This document shows, one piece after another, positions 1 to 10,459 of a DNA stretch of 64,000 nucleotides; positions within the stretch are counted from its first letter, which is position 1; each line of letters starts with the position of its first letter. Origin of the DNA: Armillaria gallica (Eukaryota; Basidiomycota; Agaricomycetes; Agaricales; Physalacriaceae); the NCBI GenBank assembly GCA_037576215.1, contig JBANDB010000007.1, forward strand, positions 2,263,001 through 2,327,000, given 5' to 3'. The notes beneath the pieces were generated by a model that was not told the DNA's origin, made no database searches, and saw only the letters and a program-made list of their open reading frames with translations. A program made the translations under genes and the position numbers.

Positions 1-245
1 CCAAATTGTGCTGAATATTACTAGTTGAATATTATCATTGTGCTGAGAATATATGGATAAACAGATTGTGCTTGTAGCCATTATTCGGAGGCACAACGGC
101 AAATTCTCTGCTTATTCCGAGATTAAGCCCAAGATAAGCCAGCGACGCACGAGCGGTAAATACGCCCTTTGAAGAGCTGCTTGAGGGATTGAGTTACACC
201 ATCGTTGGATGATAATTTCGAACTTCACACCGACGACACCGAGGA
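1..245. other. unassigned left edge
   Basis: No coding frame here continues convincingly into the dioxygenase remnant apart from the last few codons before the WPTD segment. The region probably holds the decayed 5' part of that gene. Confidence 0.4.
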
Positions 246-725
246 ATGTGGCCCACGGATGCTAACGGCGTGATGGAGATGAAGACGATCGTTCCAGGAT
301 TCTACGTCCAGAGGACCGTGCATACTCACGTTCAGGTAAATCGGCGTCATTCCGAAATTTTTCGATACGGAATTTTGGCTGACTATGATATGCAGGTCCA
401 CCAAGATTGGGTGCTCCAGTCCAACGGGACCGTCAAGACCGATACCACTGCCAACACGGGTCAGATCTTCTTGTCGGATGACCTGTCGGAGTATCTGATG
501 TCGACTGAACCGTAGGTGTCACATACCGAGATCGAGAGGACCACCAACGCGGAGGACGCCATCTATGCAGCCGAGACCGTCAATAGATGGTTCCCCGAGT
601 TGGCTGTCATTCCTATGGATGGGGAGGATTATGCGAACGGTATTATCGGGTACATTACCATTGGTGTAGATTCCACTCGCACGAACGCATCTACACTCAT
701 GGGAGACGGTGTCATAACGCACTAG
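246..725 (+). pseudogene. intradiol ring-cleavage dioxygenase remnant
   Basis: The translation matches the C-terminal half of fungal secreted intradiol dioxygenases, which cleave catechol-type rings using a non-haem Fe(III) held by two Tyr and two His. Visible hallmarks are a WPTD-x-NG segment, PGFY followed by RT-x-H-x-H (the His pair) near residues 25-35, a NTGQ-F block and, after residue 90, HTEI-x-RTTNAED and a MDGEDY-NG-x-IGYITIGVD tail. A single in-frame TAG at 513-515 falls where family members usually carry an aromatic residue just before HTEI. The reading frame is the same on both sides of it. The N-terminal half, with the signal peptide and Tyr ligands, is not recognisable in 1-245. 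I read this as a 5'-truncated pseudogene; the family call is firm, the inactivation likely. Confidence 0.75.
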
Positions 726-835
726 ATCCTTCGGAGACGACAGGGCACTTTACTGGACGTTTTTATAAAATACATTATATCAGTTAACAGCTCTCGAGAC
801 TCGATGGGCATTAAAAAATGTAATTTCAGATTGAG

Positions 836-1560
836 CCTTGCTCTCTTTAACACGTTCAGCAATGTCGGTTGAATTTGAAAGGTTTCTCCGAGATTCAATG
901 TCTCCTTGATGTTCAGAGCGAGATTTGCGACTGCCGAAATGCATATGCCGGCGCAGCGTCGTATCAAGTTGAATCAGTTATCAAATGGTTACTGAATTGT
1001 TGTTCGCCAAGATTTTCCTCACTGATTAGCTTGCACTTGTCTTCAGGCTCAAGCCCGAGCACCTGTGAACATCGTTCTCGTTCTCGTGGCTCCGCAAATT
1101 GTTCTATTGGTGGTTCGAAGGGCGACAAAATCTCCCAAATTGCGGGACATTGTGAGTTTCACCAAAATGCTCTAGCTGTGAATTGCCAGGACCCCGTTAC
1201 TATGGGTGGTCAGGATATGGATGAATGTTTTTCTGTACCTCTCACTTGTGTTCTGTTTTAGGCAACTTTACCTTATCTTCTTAAATCCGTGCCAAATTGG
1301 GGAATTCACTGAGCAAGCGTCGGGCGGTGGCCGAGGTGCAAGTATCAACAAATCGCTATATGCAGAATTCCGCCAGGCTTCTACTGCGTAGCGTTAGTTA
1401 TATACATTCATCCAGCTATCAAAAAAAAATCCGAAGCCAAGTATTGGCTAGAACGTGCTGAAAACTGAAATTTGCATAGCGCGATCCATTTGCACATCGT
1501 GATCACCCACAGTAGACCCTTGACGTCGCAAACAAGAAAGGAAGCAAGAAAAAGTGACGG
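836..1560. repeat. diverged duplicate block, copy A
   Basis: This stretch aligns with 2748-3440 over several hundred bases with substitutions and indels. Shared landmarks are a CTTTAACACG or CTCCTTAACACG start, a GGTTCGAAGG or CGTTCGAAGG core, and a GTGACGGTCACCAGT stretch near the right end (1554-1568 and 3425-3439). It lies directly 3' of the 267-codon gene on the minus strand, and copy B lies 3' of that gene's degenerate relative. The duplicated unit was therefore gene plus 3' flank. Confidence 0.7.
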
Positions 1561-1589
1561 TCACCAGTCTAATAGGAGCGGATAACGAT

Positions 1590-2393
1590 TCAGAGTCGAT
1601 TTCGGTGAAGATGGGTTTCCGGTTCACGTCCATCCAACGAGTCGGCATCGCTGTCAGAATCACCAGATGACCTGCCTGCCTCCCCTATGAGAAAATGTCC
1701 GTAAACATAAAGCCTTTCACGCTCGTCGAGTCCACTGATCATCTCCTTGAGGCTGGTAGGTAGCTGATCACAATTGTCGTAATATTCATCCAACTCTTCG
1801 CCAAAACAGAAATGGATTGCGCTCTCCAGAATAGCCTTGCAAGCAAGGATGAAGGACAGGCTCTGTGGAGAATATCCAGCAGACATCCATTTTCGAATAT
1901 GCACGGGCATTAACCGGATGATTACTGGTGCAGATGGGAACGGGAGCTCCGGGCAATGTGGAAGGGGCACTTGGACGACGTCATGAAGAGGATAGTCGAA
2001 GACTGTGTTGGATATTAGGAGAACATAAGAGGGGTCCGAATAGGTGTCAGAATCGTCGTCCGAATCGGTGTCAGGCTGCGCTGATAGCTTTAGTCGTGCA
2101 AAGTCGTTAGGCCGATCGCGGAAAGCTATGGTGTAATCGTAATGGGAAAAGCCTTTGGGGACGGTCATCCTATCGTCGTCGATTTCTTTGCACGTCATGG
2201 CGATATACGAAGGTGCGAGGAGATTTGCAGCTTCTTGTATCTTTGAAGGTGGGAGGAGGATCTGTAGGTCCAGCTCGTCATAGCACTCGAATGGACCATC
2301 GAAGTAGAAATCTCCAGCATCCTGACCCCAGATGACATGGGGAATGGCAGCACGGAGGAGTAGGATAGACGGCTGGAGTCTTCGGTATGCCAT
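1590..2393 (-). CDS. hypothetical protein, fungal family with VIWG motif
   Basis: A single open frame of 267 residues. The N-terminal part has an (I/L)RxAxIPHVIWGxDAxDFY segment (residues 12-30) followed by ECYDELDLQILLPP. I recall this pattern from uncharacterised Agaricomycete proteins that look nucleotidyltransferase-like in order, but I cannot assign an activity. An acidic Asp/Ser stretch (about residues 105-122) and a second at the C-terminus (SGDSDSDADS) flank a helical middle part. No signal peptide or membrane segment is visible. A degenerate paralogue lies about 1.4 kb to the right. Comparison with that copy suggests the last ~20 codons of this one have shifted frame. Expression and function are unknown. 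Confidence 0.5.
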   Translation of the reverse strand: MAYRRLQPSILLLRAAIPHVIWGQDAGDFYFDGPFECYDELDLQILLPPSKIQEAANLLAPSYIAMTCKEIDDDRMTVPKGFSHYDYTIAFRDRPNDFARLKLSAQPDTDSDDDSDTYSDPSYVLLISNTVFDYPLHDVVQVPLPHCPELPFPSAPVIIRLMPVHIRKWMSAGYSPQSLSFILACKAILESAIHFCFGEELDEYYDNCDQLPTSLKEMISGLDERERLYVYGHFLIGEAGRSSGDSDSDADSLDGREPETHLHRNRL

Positions 2394-2747
2394 GATGAGT
2401 GTTAGAGGCAGGCTGAGGAAAGAGGTGACACGAGATTTCCGTTATAGGAGTCATTTTCGGACTCCGCTTGAATTTCGAGTGTGCTCGCCGCTTTGCCTGT
2501 GGCGGCGCCGACGACATGCCGATTCATAGCGTAACAGGACCCCTGTTTATACTTACAGTCAATGACTCAATGGATGGTTCCCTATAGGCGTGGACTCTAC
2601 GCGCTGGAATGCGTCGCAGATCTACGTTTAGTGGGAATGGCGAAGGCGTGATGTCGCTCTAAATCCCTCTAAGGCAACAACGTACTTCACTTGACTTTTC
2701 TAATGCATCACGTCAATAGTACTGTAACGGTGAACCTTTTTCTCCTT

Positions 2748-3440
2748 AACACGTCCAGCATTGACGGTTGAATTCTGAAGAATACTCCGAAATTCAGGCT
2801 CTCTTTGATGTTTGGAGTCAGATTTGCCACTAGCTTCTGGATCGTTCCCCCACAGGATTTCTCTCACTGGTTAGTTTGCACATGTCCTGAGGCTCGAGGT
2901 CTCGCACCCGTTGGTCATTCTCGTTTGGCTCCACAAATTCTTCCTTTGGTCGTTCGAAGGACCCAAAAAGTCCCCCAAATTGCGAGACATCGTGCGAAAT
3001 GCTCTAGCCTCAAACTGAATTGGCAGGTCCCCGTCACTCGTGATCCCAAACACAAATTCAGACCACGTTCGTTGACTCCAGTGGTGGGAGTTTCTGGGAC
3101 TTCGAATTCTTACTATCAACAAGGATCCGGGGTTCACCCCCTCACGCTTAAACTTAGTCCTCACCGATAACTTTCCGTATTTATAAAGGAGATCAACATG
3201 CACCTACACTCTTCAACAAGTCCAGTCTTCTGTGTTAGGAGCTCTTCGGTGAACTATCCAAGTACTTATCATCGTTCTGCGGCACTACTAGGCTTGCCCT
3301 TCAAGGGCGGAAGTCAGTCCCGTCATTTATCCGAGCACAGTGCCGGATCAAGCATCTCCGATCTTATCTAAATGTCATGGTGGAAGACTCTTCGACCACC
3401 CTTGACGTTGCAAGCAAGAAAGGGTGACGGTCACCAGTGT
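2748..3440. repeat. diverged duplicate block, copy B
   Basis: Partner of 836-1560. The order of landmarks is the same but the copy carries several short deletions relative to copy A, for example around the 950-1010 equivalent. No real coding frame crosses it. Confidence 0.7.
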
Positions 3441-3830
3441 ATTAGAAGCAGAAAACAATAATAGAATCCGACTCGGAGTCGAGCTCGCCGAAGCTGGATT
3501 CCCGGTTCTCGTCCTCTCCGCTGAACCCAGCGGCTAAGATATCGATTCTTCATATGTCCATGTCAGTAAGATCCGGCTTATCTCTCATGAACTCGTCCGC
3601 AACCACACATGTACCAGCTCCAACGCCCCAAATAATCGTTGGCATGTAGAGATCGAATCGACGAACCCTGGATCGGAAGGTCCGACGCAGCGCCAGGGTA
3701 GCAGCTTTATTCCTTCCGGTGACAAGCAGAAAGTATCGACTCTCGCGGTCTCTGAAATTCAGACATGAAATGGAACGTCCGCTTGAATATATAAACGAAT
3801 GAATTCCAAAAGTGCGATTATAGTACATAT
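3440..3830 (-). pseudogene. degenerate paralogue of the 1590-2393 gene
   Basis: Reading the minus strand from about 3690 to 3450 gives a MPTIIWG-x-GAG segment followed closely by a Glu/Asp/Ser tail (EDENRESSFGELDSESDS). The corresponding parts of the 1590-2393 gene are IPHVIWG-x-DAG and its acidic C-terminus. The roughly 200 residues that separate these two parts in the left copy are missing here, and a stop lies between them. The relationship is supported by the homologous 3' flank. It is best read as an internally deleted pseudogene. Confidence 0.55.
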
Positions 3831-4063
3831 GCGGTTCCGGTGGGAATAGAGGACAATACGAGTGTGCTAATCATATGGTAAGAGAACGAAGAAATGCTCT
3901 TGGCCATGGGCAAAGAGACAATAAACATAAGACAAAGGACAGCGGCGGGGAGGGGGGGATTAAGACCAATGAATAACAACACACCAATTCCGTAAATGTC
4001 CCTTCCAATCTATAGGATGGAAGATACCATATCGTCTCAAAAGCGTATAGTACAGGAGCTCCA

Positions 4064-6201
4064 TCAAGCATAGGTGACACCGCTGTGCACCATCGATGAA
4101 GCTATCATCTTCCCCTTGCCACTGCCAATGGAAGAATGATAAGACGAGAAAGGAGGTGTCGCCCGAAACGAGTCGGATGTCTTCAAAGTGGGGTGTCCGT
4201 AGATAGGAGTACGTGAAGTGCCAGGAGCGGAATAGAAGTTTGAAATGGACTGTGAATACGATAGGGTAGTGGTGGGGCGCGAACGACTCTGGCTCTCTTC
4301 ACGCCGCGTGCTGCGGCTTCGGGGAGTCTTGGGAGTTTCAGGTCTACGGGATGTAGAGGGCGCCGGCGCCTGGGAAGTATGAACGTCTTTGTCGGGGGTA
4401 GGAGGTGGCGTGTCGTCCTCCTGCTCTTTCCGTCGAGAACGGGAACGAGAAGACCGACCCCTCTCCAATTGCTGAGACCTTTCGAGGGCATGGGCAGCAT
4501 CGCTGGCACGGGTGATCGGTTTACCATACACCTGTTCCGAGGTGGTTGATATCTCGGAAGTACGCGAGGGAGGGGGACGCGATAGGGATCCATAACGAGA
4601 CTGAGAAGCTGAGGTACTAGTAGAAGCGTGCTGAGAAGTGAGTGTCGAGGGAAAGTGACTGGATGTGAGATTCGGCATGGACGACGAAGCTGAAGAAGAC
4701 GATGATTCGTCTTGCAGTAAGTTATACAGGCGATCTCGGAGCTGGAAGGAATTGTGCCTCTGAGGGGGTAGGGGTTTGATCCGCGGTGGTTCTCCCGGAG
4801 TGGAGGAGCCAGAGCTGGAACTTGAATGTATTGGCGAAGCTGGACGAGTTGGTGGATCATCCGCGGTAGAGCTCGCCGTGGGGCCGGGAGCGGTCAACGA
4901 CAAACCACTGGCGCCAAGAGGTACAGGGGCTTCGTAAGCTGGTTCATGTGAGGAAGACCCTGAGGCGGCGCGAGTCACGGAGGTGAGTATTTGAGATGGA
5001 TCATCAAAGAGATCGACGGATCGGCACTGGCAAGAGAAAGGGCAGCCTACGGCTCCACACCGCTCAGGCTTCGGAATCTTCTTGTCGCAACATTCGTCGA
5101 CGTCAGGTAGCGCCACGATGCTCCCCATAGCTGAGGTCTGGAGGATCGTACCGGCGACTTCTGGTAGAGGGGATATCAGGAGCTGTGTGGTCAGAGGAGA
5201 GAGAATATCCTGTGCGGCTTCGCTGGAAGGCCGGACTTCGCTCGCCTTGTGGGTTGGTTCAGACTGGGATAAGGGATCAGTGATACCGTATTGACGTAAC
5301 ACGTCTCTCAACCTAGTCCTCTCGCTTTCGGCATGAAGGTACTATACGGAGAACCATGAGTAACCGTCCGGACTCGCAGCTCGACGGAAATAGACTTACT
5401 AGCCTGGTGATGGATAGATGAGAGAGGGAGGGAGAAACACGTCAGTAATAGGAATGCTGGAGACGAGGATGCGGCTCACTCTGCAACACCAAAGTACGCT
5501 CCTTGAGCTTTGCTACAGTAGTCCCGTAAATTGTCCTCCAACGCCTGCGCATTCATCCTATCTCTCTTCATGTCTGCCTCAAGATCAACTACCATCTGGT
5601 CTGATCGAGCTTTCTCCGTCGTCAAATGAGCAAGTTCCCGTTTGGTCTTTACCAAATCGCTCTTGACGTCGCATAGATATGACACCACCCGATGAATGAA
5701 TCGCAACTCTGTAAACTTTGGGGAGTGATTAACAAAGGGAATACAAAACAAATATTAAGCATGACGCACCAGATTACGCGGTTGCCCAGCGAGGAAGGAC
5801 TTGCAATCCTGGATGAGCTGCCGAAGGCTCGCCTCTGTCGACCCTTCATTGGCAATGTTCGCGATGGCCTCCTGCAGCCGTCGAGCCTCCAGCTCAGCTG
5901 GAGACGCACTGGGTGGTCGTTCGGGGGAATGAGACGATGTCCGAACATCGTCCACGTCAATATGAAGTTTCACGAAACCCTGCGGCTCAAAGCGACTTCG
6001 ACAAAGAGGACACTTGAGACGCGTGATCTGATTGAGGCAACTAGCGAGGGGACATTATTGAGAACGTCGACGACTGAGAACAAAGGAGACTCACTTGAGG
6101 CAGAAGACATGCCCGCACTCTATTGAGCAGGGTGCTTTGGTGTCATTGCCAAAGGGTTCGAGGCAAACGTCGCACGTCGAGCCAGACCCAAGACAGAGCA
6201 T
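4064..6201 (-). CDS. RING-finger protein with coiled coil and Ser/Pro-rich tail
   Basis: Five exons give an uninterrupted 626-residue frame: 6095-6201, 5778-6040, 5480-5708, 5400-5403 and 4064-5341. The start ATG at 6201 places the RING almost at the N-terminus: STCDVCLEPF..CSIECGHVFC in exon 1 and CLNQI..CPLCRSRF in exon 2. This is a C3HC4-type pattern and suggests an E3 ubiquitin ligase. Exon 3 encodes a charged coiled-coil stretch. Exon 5 is a long Ser/Pro/Thr-rich, probably disordered region with RS repeats and a small Cys group (CGAVGCPFSCQC). Joining exons 3 and 5 in frame requires a 4-nt exon between two canonical introns. The same RING layout recurs at 21762-22809. Substrates are unknown. 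Confidence 0.8.
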
Positions 6202-7622
6202 GAATGAAGGGTGGGGAGGGATGCCGGAAAGAAGGGGCTCAGGAACTGAAATAGATAGGCAGCTCACCCTTTTGAAGGAAACGCGGGGTGAATAGTATGA
6301 ACAAGCCGGGAAACACGTGGGAGGATTCGTTGATGGCCAATGGTATGGTAGAACAATCGAGGTAGAACAGGGGAGCGCCCTGCATGGCGACTATATCAAT
6401 GTTGGATGAGCCAAACGGAAACACGAGGCAGCTGCTTTGAAGCCGGTCAGATGAACTGGGTCGAGCCAAGCCGGGCCTTTTTCACATTCCATCACTGAAC
6501 CAGAATGGGTCTAGCTGAATCTAGTAAAAAGTCACTTCGACGGTTCAGTGCACGCTTTGAAGAGCGTGACCGGTGCTGAACTCTGTTGTGGTGGAGAGCG
6601 TGTCGGATATGACCCAGGCTCTCTGTTGAAGGCCGACCTTGATCGTGCTTTGTGGAATGTAAACCGTTGCACCGGATCGATCGGGATTCGGAACGAAGCT
6701 CAAGGCGGAAACAATGTGCCTTCGTGTAGGCGATCCTTGGGCGTTCCGAGTCCGAGAATGACTTATGCCAAAGCGCAGGATGGGAAAGACAGTGGGCGAT
6801 TGACCATCAGAATGCATTAATGGGCACCCACCAATGGACAAACGTGTGATTTTAGTTATTCTGTGAACCGAATTCTGGGTCCAGAAGACGTTTTCGTTAT
6901 ATCGAATCCGACTGCTTTAATGCGATGAGAGAGATATTGTCAGGGACTCACAATGCATCATACATGATGACAACGATTAATCGCTTGCTTCGAAAGCCAA
7001 GCCCAATGGAGCGAGGCTGCTAAATTTGACTCGTCTTTGGGTCAAGCGCTTGCTCTGCAAACAGCTGAGTGGCGTATTGAAGCTTATAGGAGAAACGGTC
7101 GATAAGGTCCAGCAGTACGACTGGCTCTTCGTTGCTTGCTAGGCTAAAGTTACCGGCTTTCAGTCAACGTAATCTTAGAAGAGGAATGTTACCCTGACTG
7201 GCTCGATCCTGTCAGAACGTGAACCTACCGTACGATGTCGTACCCAAGGAGATCGCGTGTTACAGAAGACGGCGACCCTGACCTTCTTGAGAACAGGTGA
7301 GCTCAGTATCGTGGCTCGCCGAGATAGGATGAACTTTTTTCGATATCCTGCTGCAGGACGTCCCATACGGATCTGCCTGTAACATCTCCTTGGGCCGTCC
7401 ACCATGAAACGAAAAAAAAAAAAAAAAAAAAAAAAAAAACCACACTTGAGACGTACTTTGCTGCAAGAAACACGTCAGAAATCCGGCGACACAGTGTCGA
7501 ATCACAACAAATACCTCGTCGCTGTTGAGCTCACTGGTTCCATTGCCGGCGATAGTCATATTGCATTGAGGCGTACAAGAGCATCACACCAAGAATATTC
7601 TTATTAAGAAGCAATATTGACG
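6202..7622. other. intergenic, no supportable gene
   Basis: Open frames here are short and overlap on both strands, and none resembles a known family or joins through good splice sites. The one notable feature is a 28-nt A tract at 7412-7439. Confidence 0.5.
7412..7439 (+). repeat. poly(A) tract, 28 nt
   Basis: An uninterrupted run of 28 A residues on the plus strand. It could be a simple repeat or the tail of a retroposed copy. No clear target-site duplication was found around it. Confidence 0.9.
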
Positions 7623-7849
7623 ATACTGTCCTTTCCTGTATGGATGCAACGAGGGGTTCTTTAGGCCTTATGTTGCCTGAATCCCACAACATTTGCCCCG
7701 CAGGGAGCAAATTTTTGCTACTTTTGGGCCTTATTTGATTCCTTCATAAGCAACAACCCCCTCCTTATGCCTTATGAAGGTTCAAAATAGGCAACGCAAC
7801 CGACCCCCCCTTACGCCTTACGTTGCTTCCATACAGGAAAGGACAGTAT
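7623..7849. mobile_element. MITE-like element with 29-bp terminal inverted repeats
   Basis: Positions 7623-7651 and 7821-7849 are inverted repeats of 29 bp with one mismatch, beginning ATACTGTCCTTTCCTGTATG. The unit is 227 bp and has no coding capacity. If the true ends are placed at CTGTCC..GGACAG, both sides are flanked by TA, as expected for Tc1/mariner- or pogo-type targeting. The interior has a further loose inverted pairing (CTTATGTTGC against GCAACGTAAG-like sequence). Confidence 0.75.
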
Positions 7850-10459
7850 TCTGCCCAGCATGATGAGGCACGAGACGGGACCGTGACGGGCGAGGAAATA
7901 CGTGTCATTGCCACGTGCAGCAATCCAGGCTGAATTTCGACACCCACTGCTTTCGTCCTTTCCACCGTTATTCTTTCTATTTTATCGTAATGGTATGCAG
8001 TATACTCTCGATACGCTACCTACAACGCTGATATATCCTTCCAGTCGGATTCAGACTCACCCAAGACAAATGGCAAGGCTCCGACCGTAGCAAAACCGCC
8101 TGGCGCTCAGATTCGGTACGCTGAATGCGACACGTTCGTATACTGACGTTGACTCACTCTCTCGAAGACGCCGAGCAAACAATACACAAGTATCAAGACC
8201 CAACTCAAGTCGTGCGGCAGGCGCTGGTGGATCCTCCAATACGATGTTGAAGCTTTACACCGACGACTCTCCTGGACTGAGAGTGTGAGTAACCGCTCGT
8301 TCTTCTGCTGGCCGTCATTTCTGACGATGACACCATATCCAGCGACCCTTTCATCGTGCTTATGTTGTCGATAGCATTCATTGCCTCCATCTTCTTCCTT
8401 CACATCTCGGCAAAAGTCATCCGTCTATTCACCAAGTAACCGAATTATTCGGATGGGCTGGTAAAGAGTTACTAGGTATCGAGGCCGGCCACCCTGTTGT
8501 ATCCCAAAACATACATGTTCGACCATTTATACCACTCCTTTTGATGCGGATTTCACGTCCTGGGGTATCAAAAATGAAACAGTCCGAAATGAAGTCACAC
8601 GACTACAACACTCACACTTTCAAGATCTCAGGCCCAGGGATTGTCAAAATTTTCACATTTTCCCGGAACAGATGGGTCGAATATTTGCTGGGATGCGCGT
8701 AATGTTGTCGGTAGAAAATACGCATCAGACCTTTCCAATATTGAAGCCACTTATCGCCTCGGCTCAGATTTGCTACCATGTACGTCCTGTCAAGGCCGAG
8801 GTACCCTACTGCTGTCTTCGTCACATACGCACATCTCATCTCCTCATCTCATCATACGCACTGAAGGTAATCTACACGACCTGTCTAGATAACGATCTAG
8901 CAAGGCCTACTCCCATAAACGCCTGGCGCCATTGCGTGTCCAACACGGTTGGTGGTAGACTGGTTACCGTCTCTCTGGACCCTTGACAAGCAAACAAGCA
9001 AGCGAGGTTCCAGAGAGACGGTAACTAGTCTAGGTTGGGAGTTCAAGTCCACGATAACGCATTCCAAAGCCGCGTAAGGTTCGACTGACAGTAATTATGT
9101 CTCCTCGTCACGTTACCTCTCTTTGCTCACTTACATGAATAGCCCATGTCCACCCCGATTGAGTTCAGGCCGATAACGCTACGCTTTCCTGCAATCATGC
9201 ATCTTGCGCATTATGACTTATGGAGATCTCGGGTCAATAGCTAAGCTTTTAGCTTCTATCCACCGCAAGGATAATTTCCTTCTTCTTTCTATCTTCTTTA
9301 CCTCGTTCTTGCTAAACCGGAGACCTCCTGAGACCTTATCATCCTTCGAACTTCGACAATGTGCATGCCAGGTGCCTAATTGCATGCATTTGCAGCATGT
9401 CTGACCGTATCATCACCCTCATTCATTCTCGACGTCCTAGGAATAGATCAAGCTAAATACTCTCCGGAGAGAAGAAAAGTCGGTTCTAACGGCCGAAAGA
9501 ACAGAACAGACGAAAAACGCGGTATACACGTGTTGATTCCCGAACTGGTTTGCTTCTGCAGGGCGCGGTGGGAAATAGGGTAGACGAGGGCTGTGAACGA
9601 TAGACGCTTTCAAAATACTGGAAGGGGTTAAACGAAGAGAGGCGCCGCCGTCGTTTCTTCCCAAGTGTCGATCCGTCAATGTGGGAAGCAGCTGTGAGAT
9701 GTGAATGAATAATTAATGAACGGGCGAAGCTTGGAAAGAAATGAAGTGAACGGCAGGCATACGATGAGAAGGAATTCGAAGAAACGGTGTATCTCGCGTT
9801 ATCTCATATCCTCTTCCATGATTAAGTATCCGAGGTTTCGATTAAGCGGTCATTTACTAGGAACAATCATCCTTTCTACATACACGACGTCATCATATGG
9901 GAGGAAACTCAACAGCAATCTTCAGAGAACTCTGATTTCCCCAGCGGCCCCCCGAGACAGTAATCCCACAATCATATCGCGAGCCAGAGGGCGCGTTCGC
10001 GCTGTCATAAAGTTTACTTAGTACCAGAAAAACGGTACGGCAGTGACTCGCAACTCGCAGATATAAAAATACTCCATTGATATATGGAATGATTCATGCA
10101 ATATCAATGTCGCCTCTCCCTACAAACGGACCGAAGCTTGGGTCCATCTTGTTCGCAATGTCGACATAACCTCGGGAAAGCCCTGTCATTATCATGAAGG
10201 TCCCGAGTAGCATCTAACCTTGTAGCACAAACAATCGCGGCCGAAGGGTGGAGTAGAGCGGTGGCTAAAGAAAAGCGCCTACTCCCGGAAAATGGGACAA
10301 ATTTAGCTGTCCATGTAATAGAATATTTCTATAGAGCAATATCATTTAAGAATATGAACCAGTCGGGGCGCTGCCAATGACCCTGGGACTGCTGTGAGTC
10401 GTTCTTCCCACCCTCGATTCCAAGTTTATCAGTTGCTGAACAATTGCTTGCCCTGTACC
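7850..10459. other. long intergenic region
   Basis: About 2.6 kb with no frame I can tie to a gene family. The only structured element is the inverted repeat at 8958-9030. Scattered frames of 60-105 codons lack splice partners and recognisable motifs. Confidence 0.45.
8958..9030. mobile_element. small TA-flanked inverted-repeat element
   Basis: Two arms of about 22 bp (starting GACTGGTTACCGTCTCTCTG on the left) pair with one mismatch around a loop of about 29 nt. Both outer ends abut TA. The size and TA flanks fit a mini-MITE or fold-back element. A B-box-like GTTCAAGTCC lies just to the right, but a tRNA cloverleaf does not form convincingly. Confidence 0.45.

Noticed and set aside
8932..9060. 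Possible tRNA gene (A-box-like TGGTAGACTGG and B-box-like GTTCAAGTCC)
   Set aside because: The acceptor and T stems do not pair properly and the strong 23-bp hairpin between them is incompatible with a cloverleaf.
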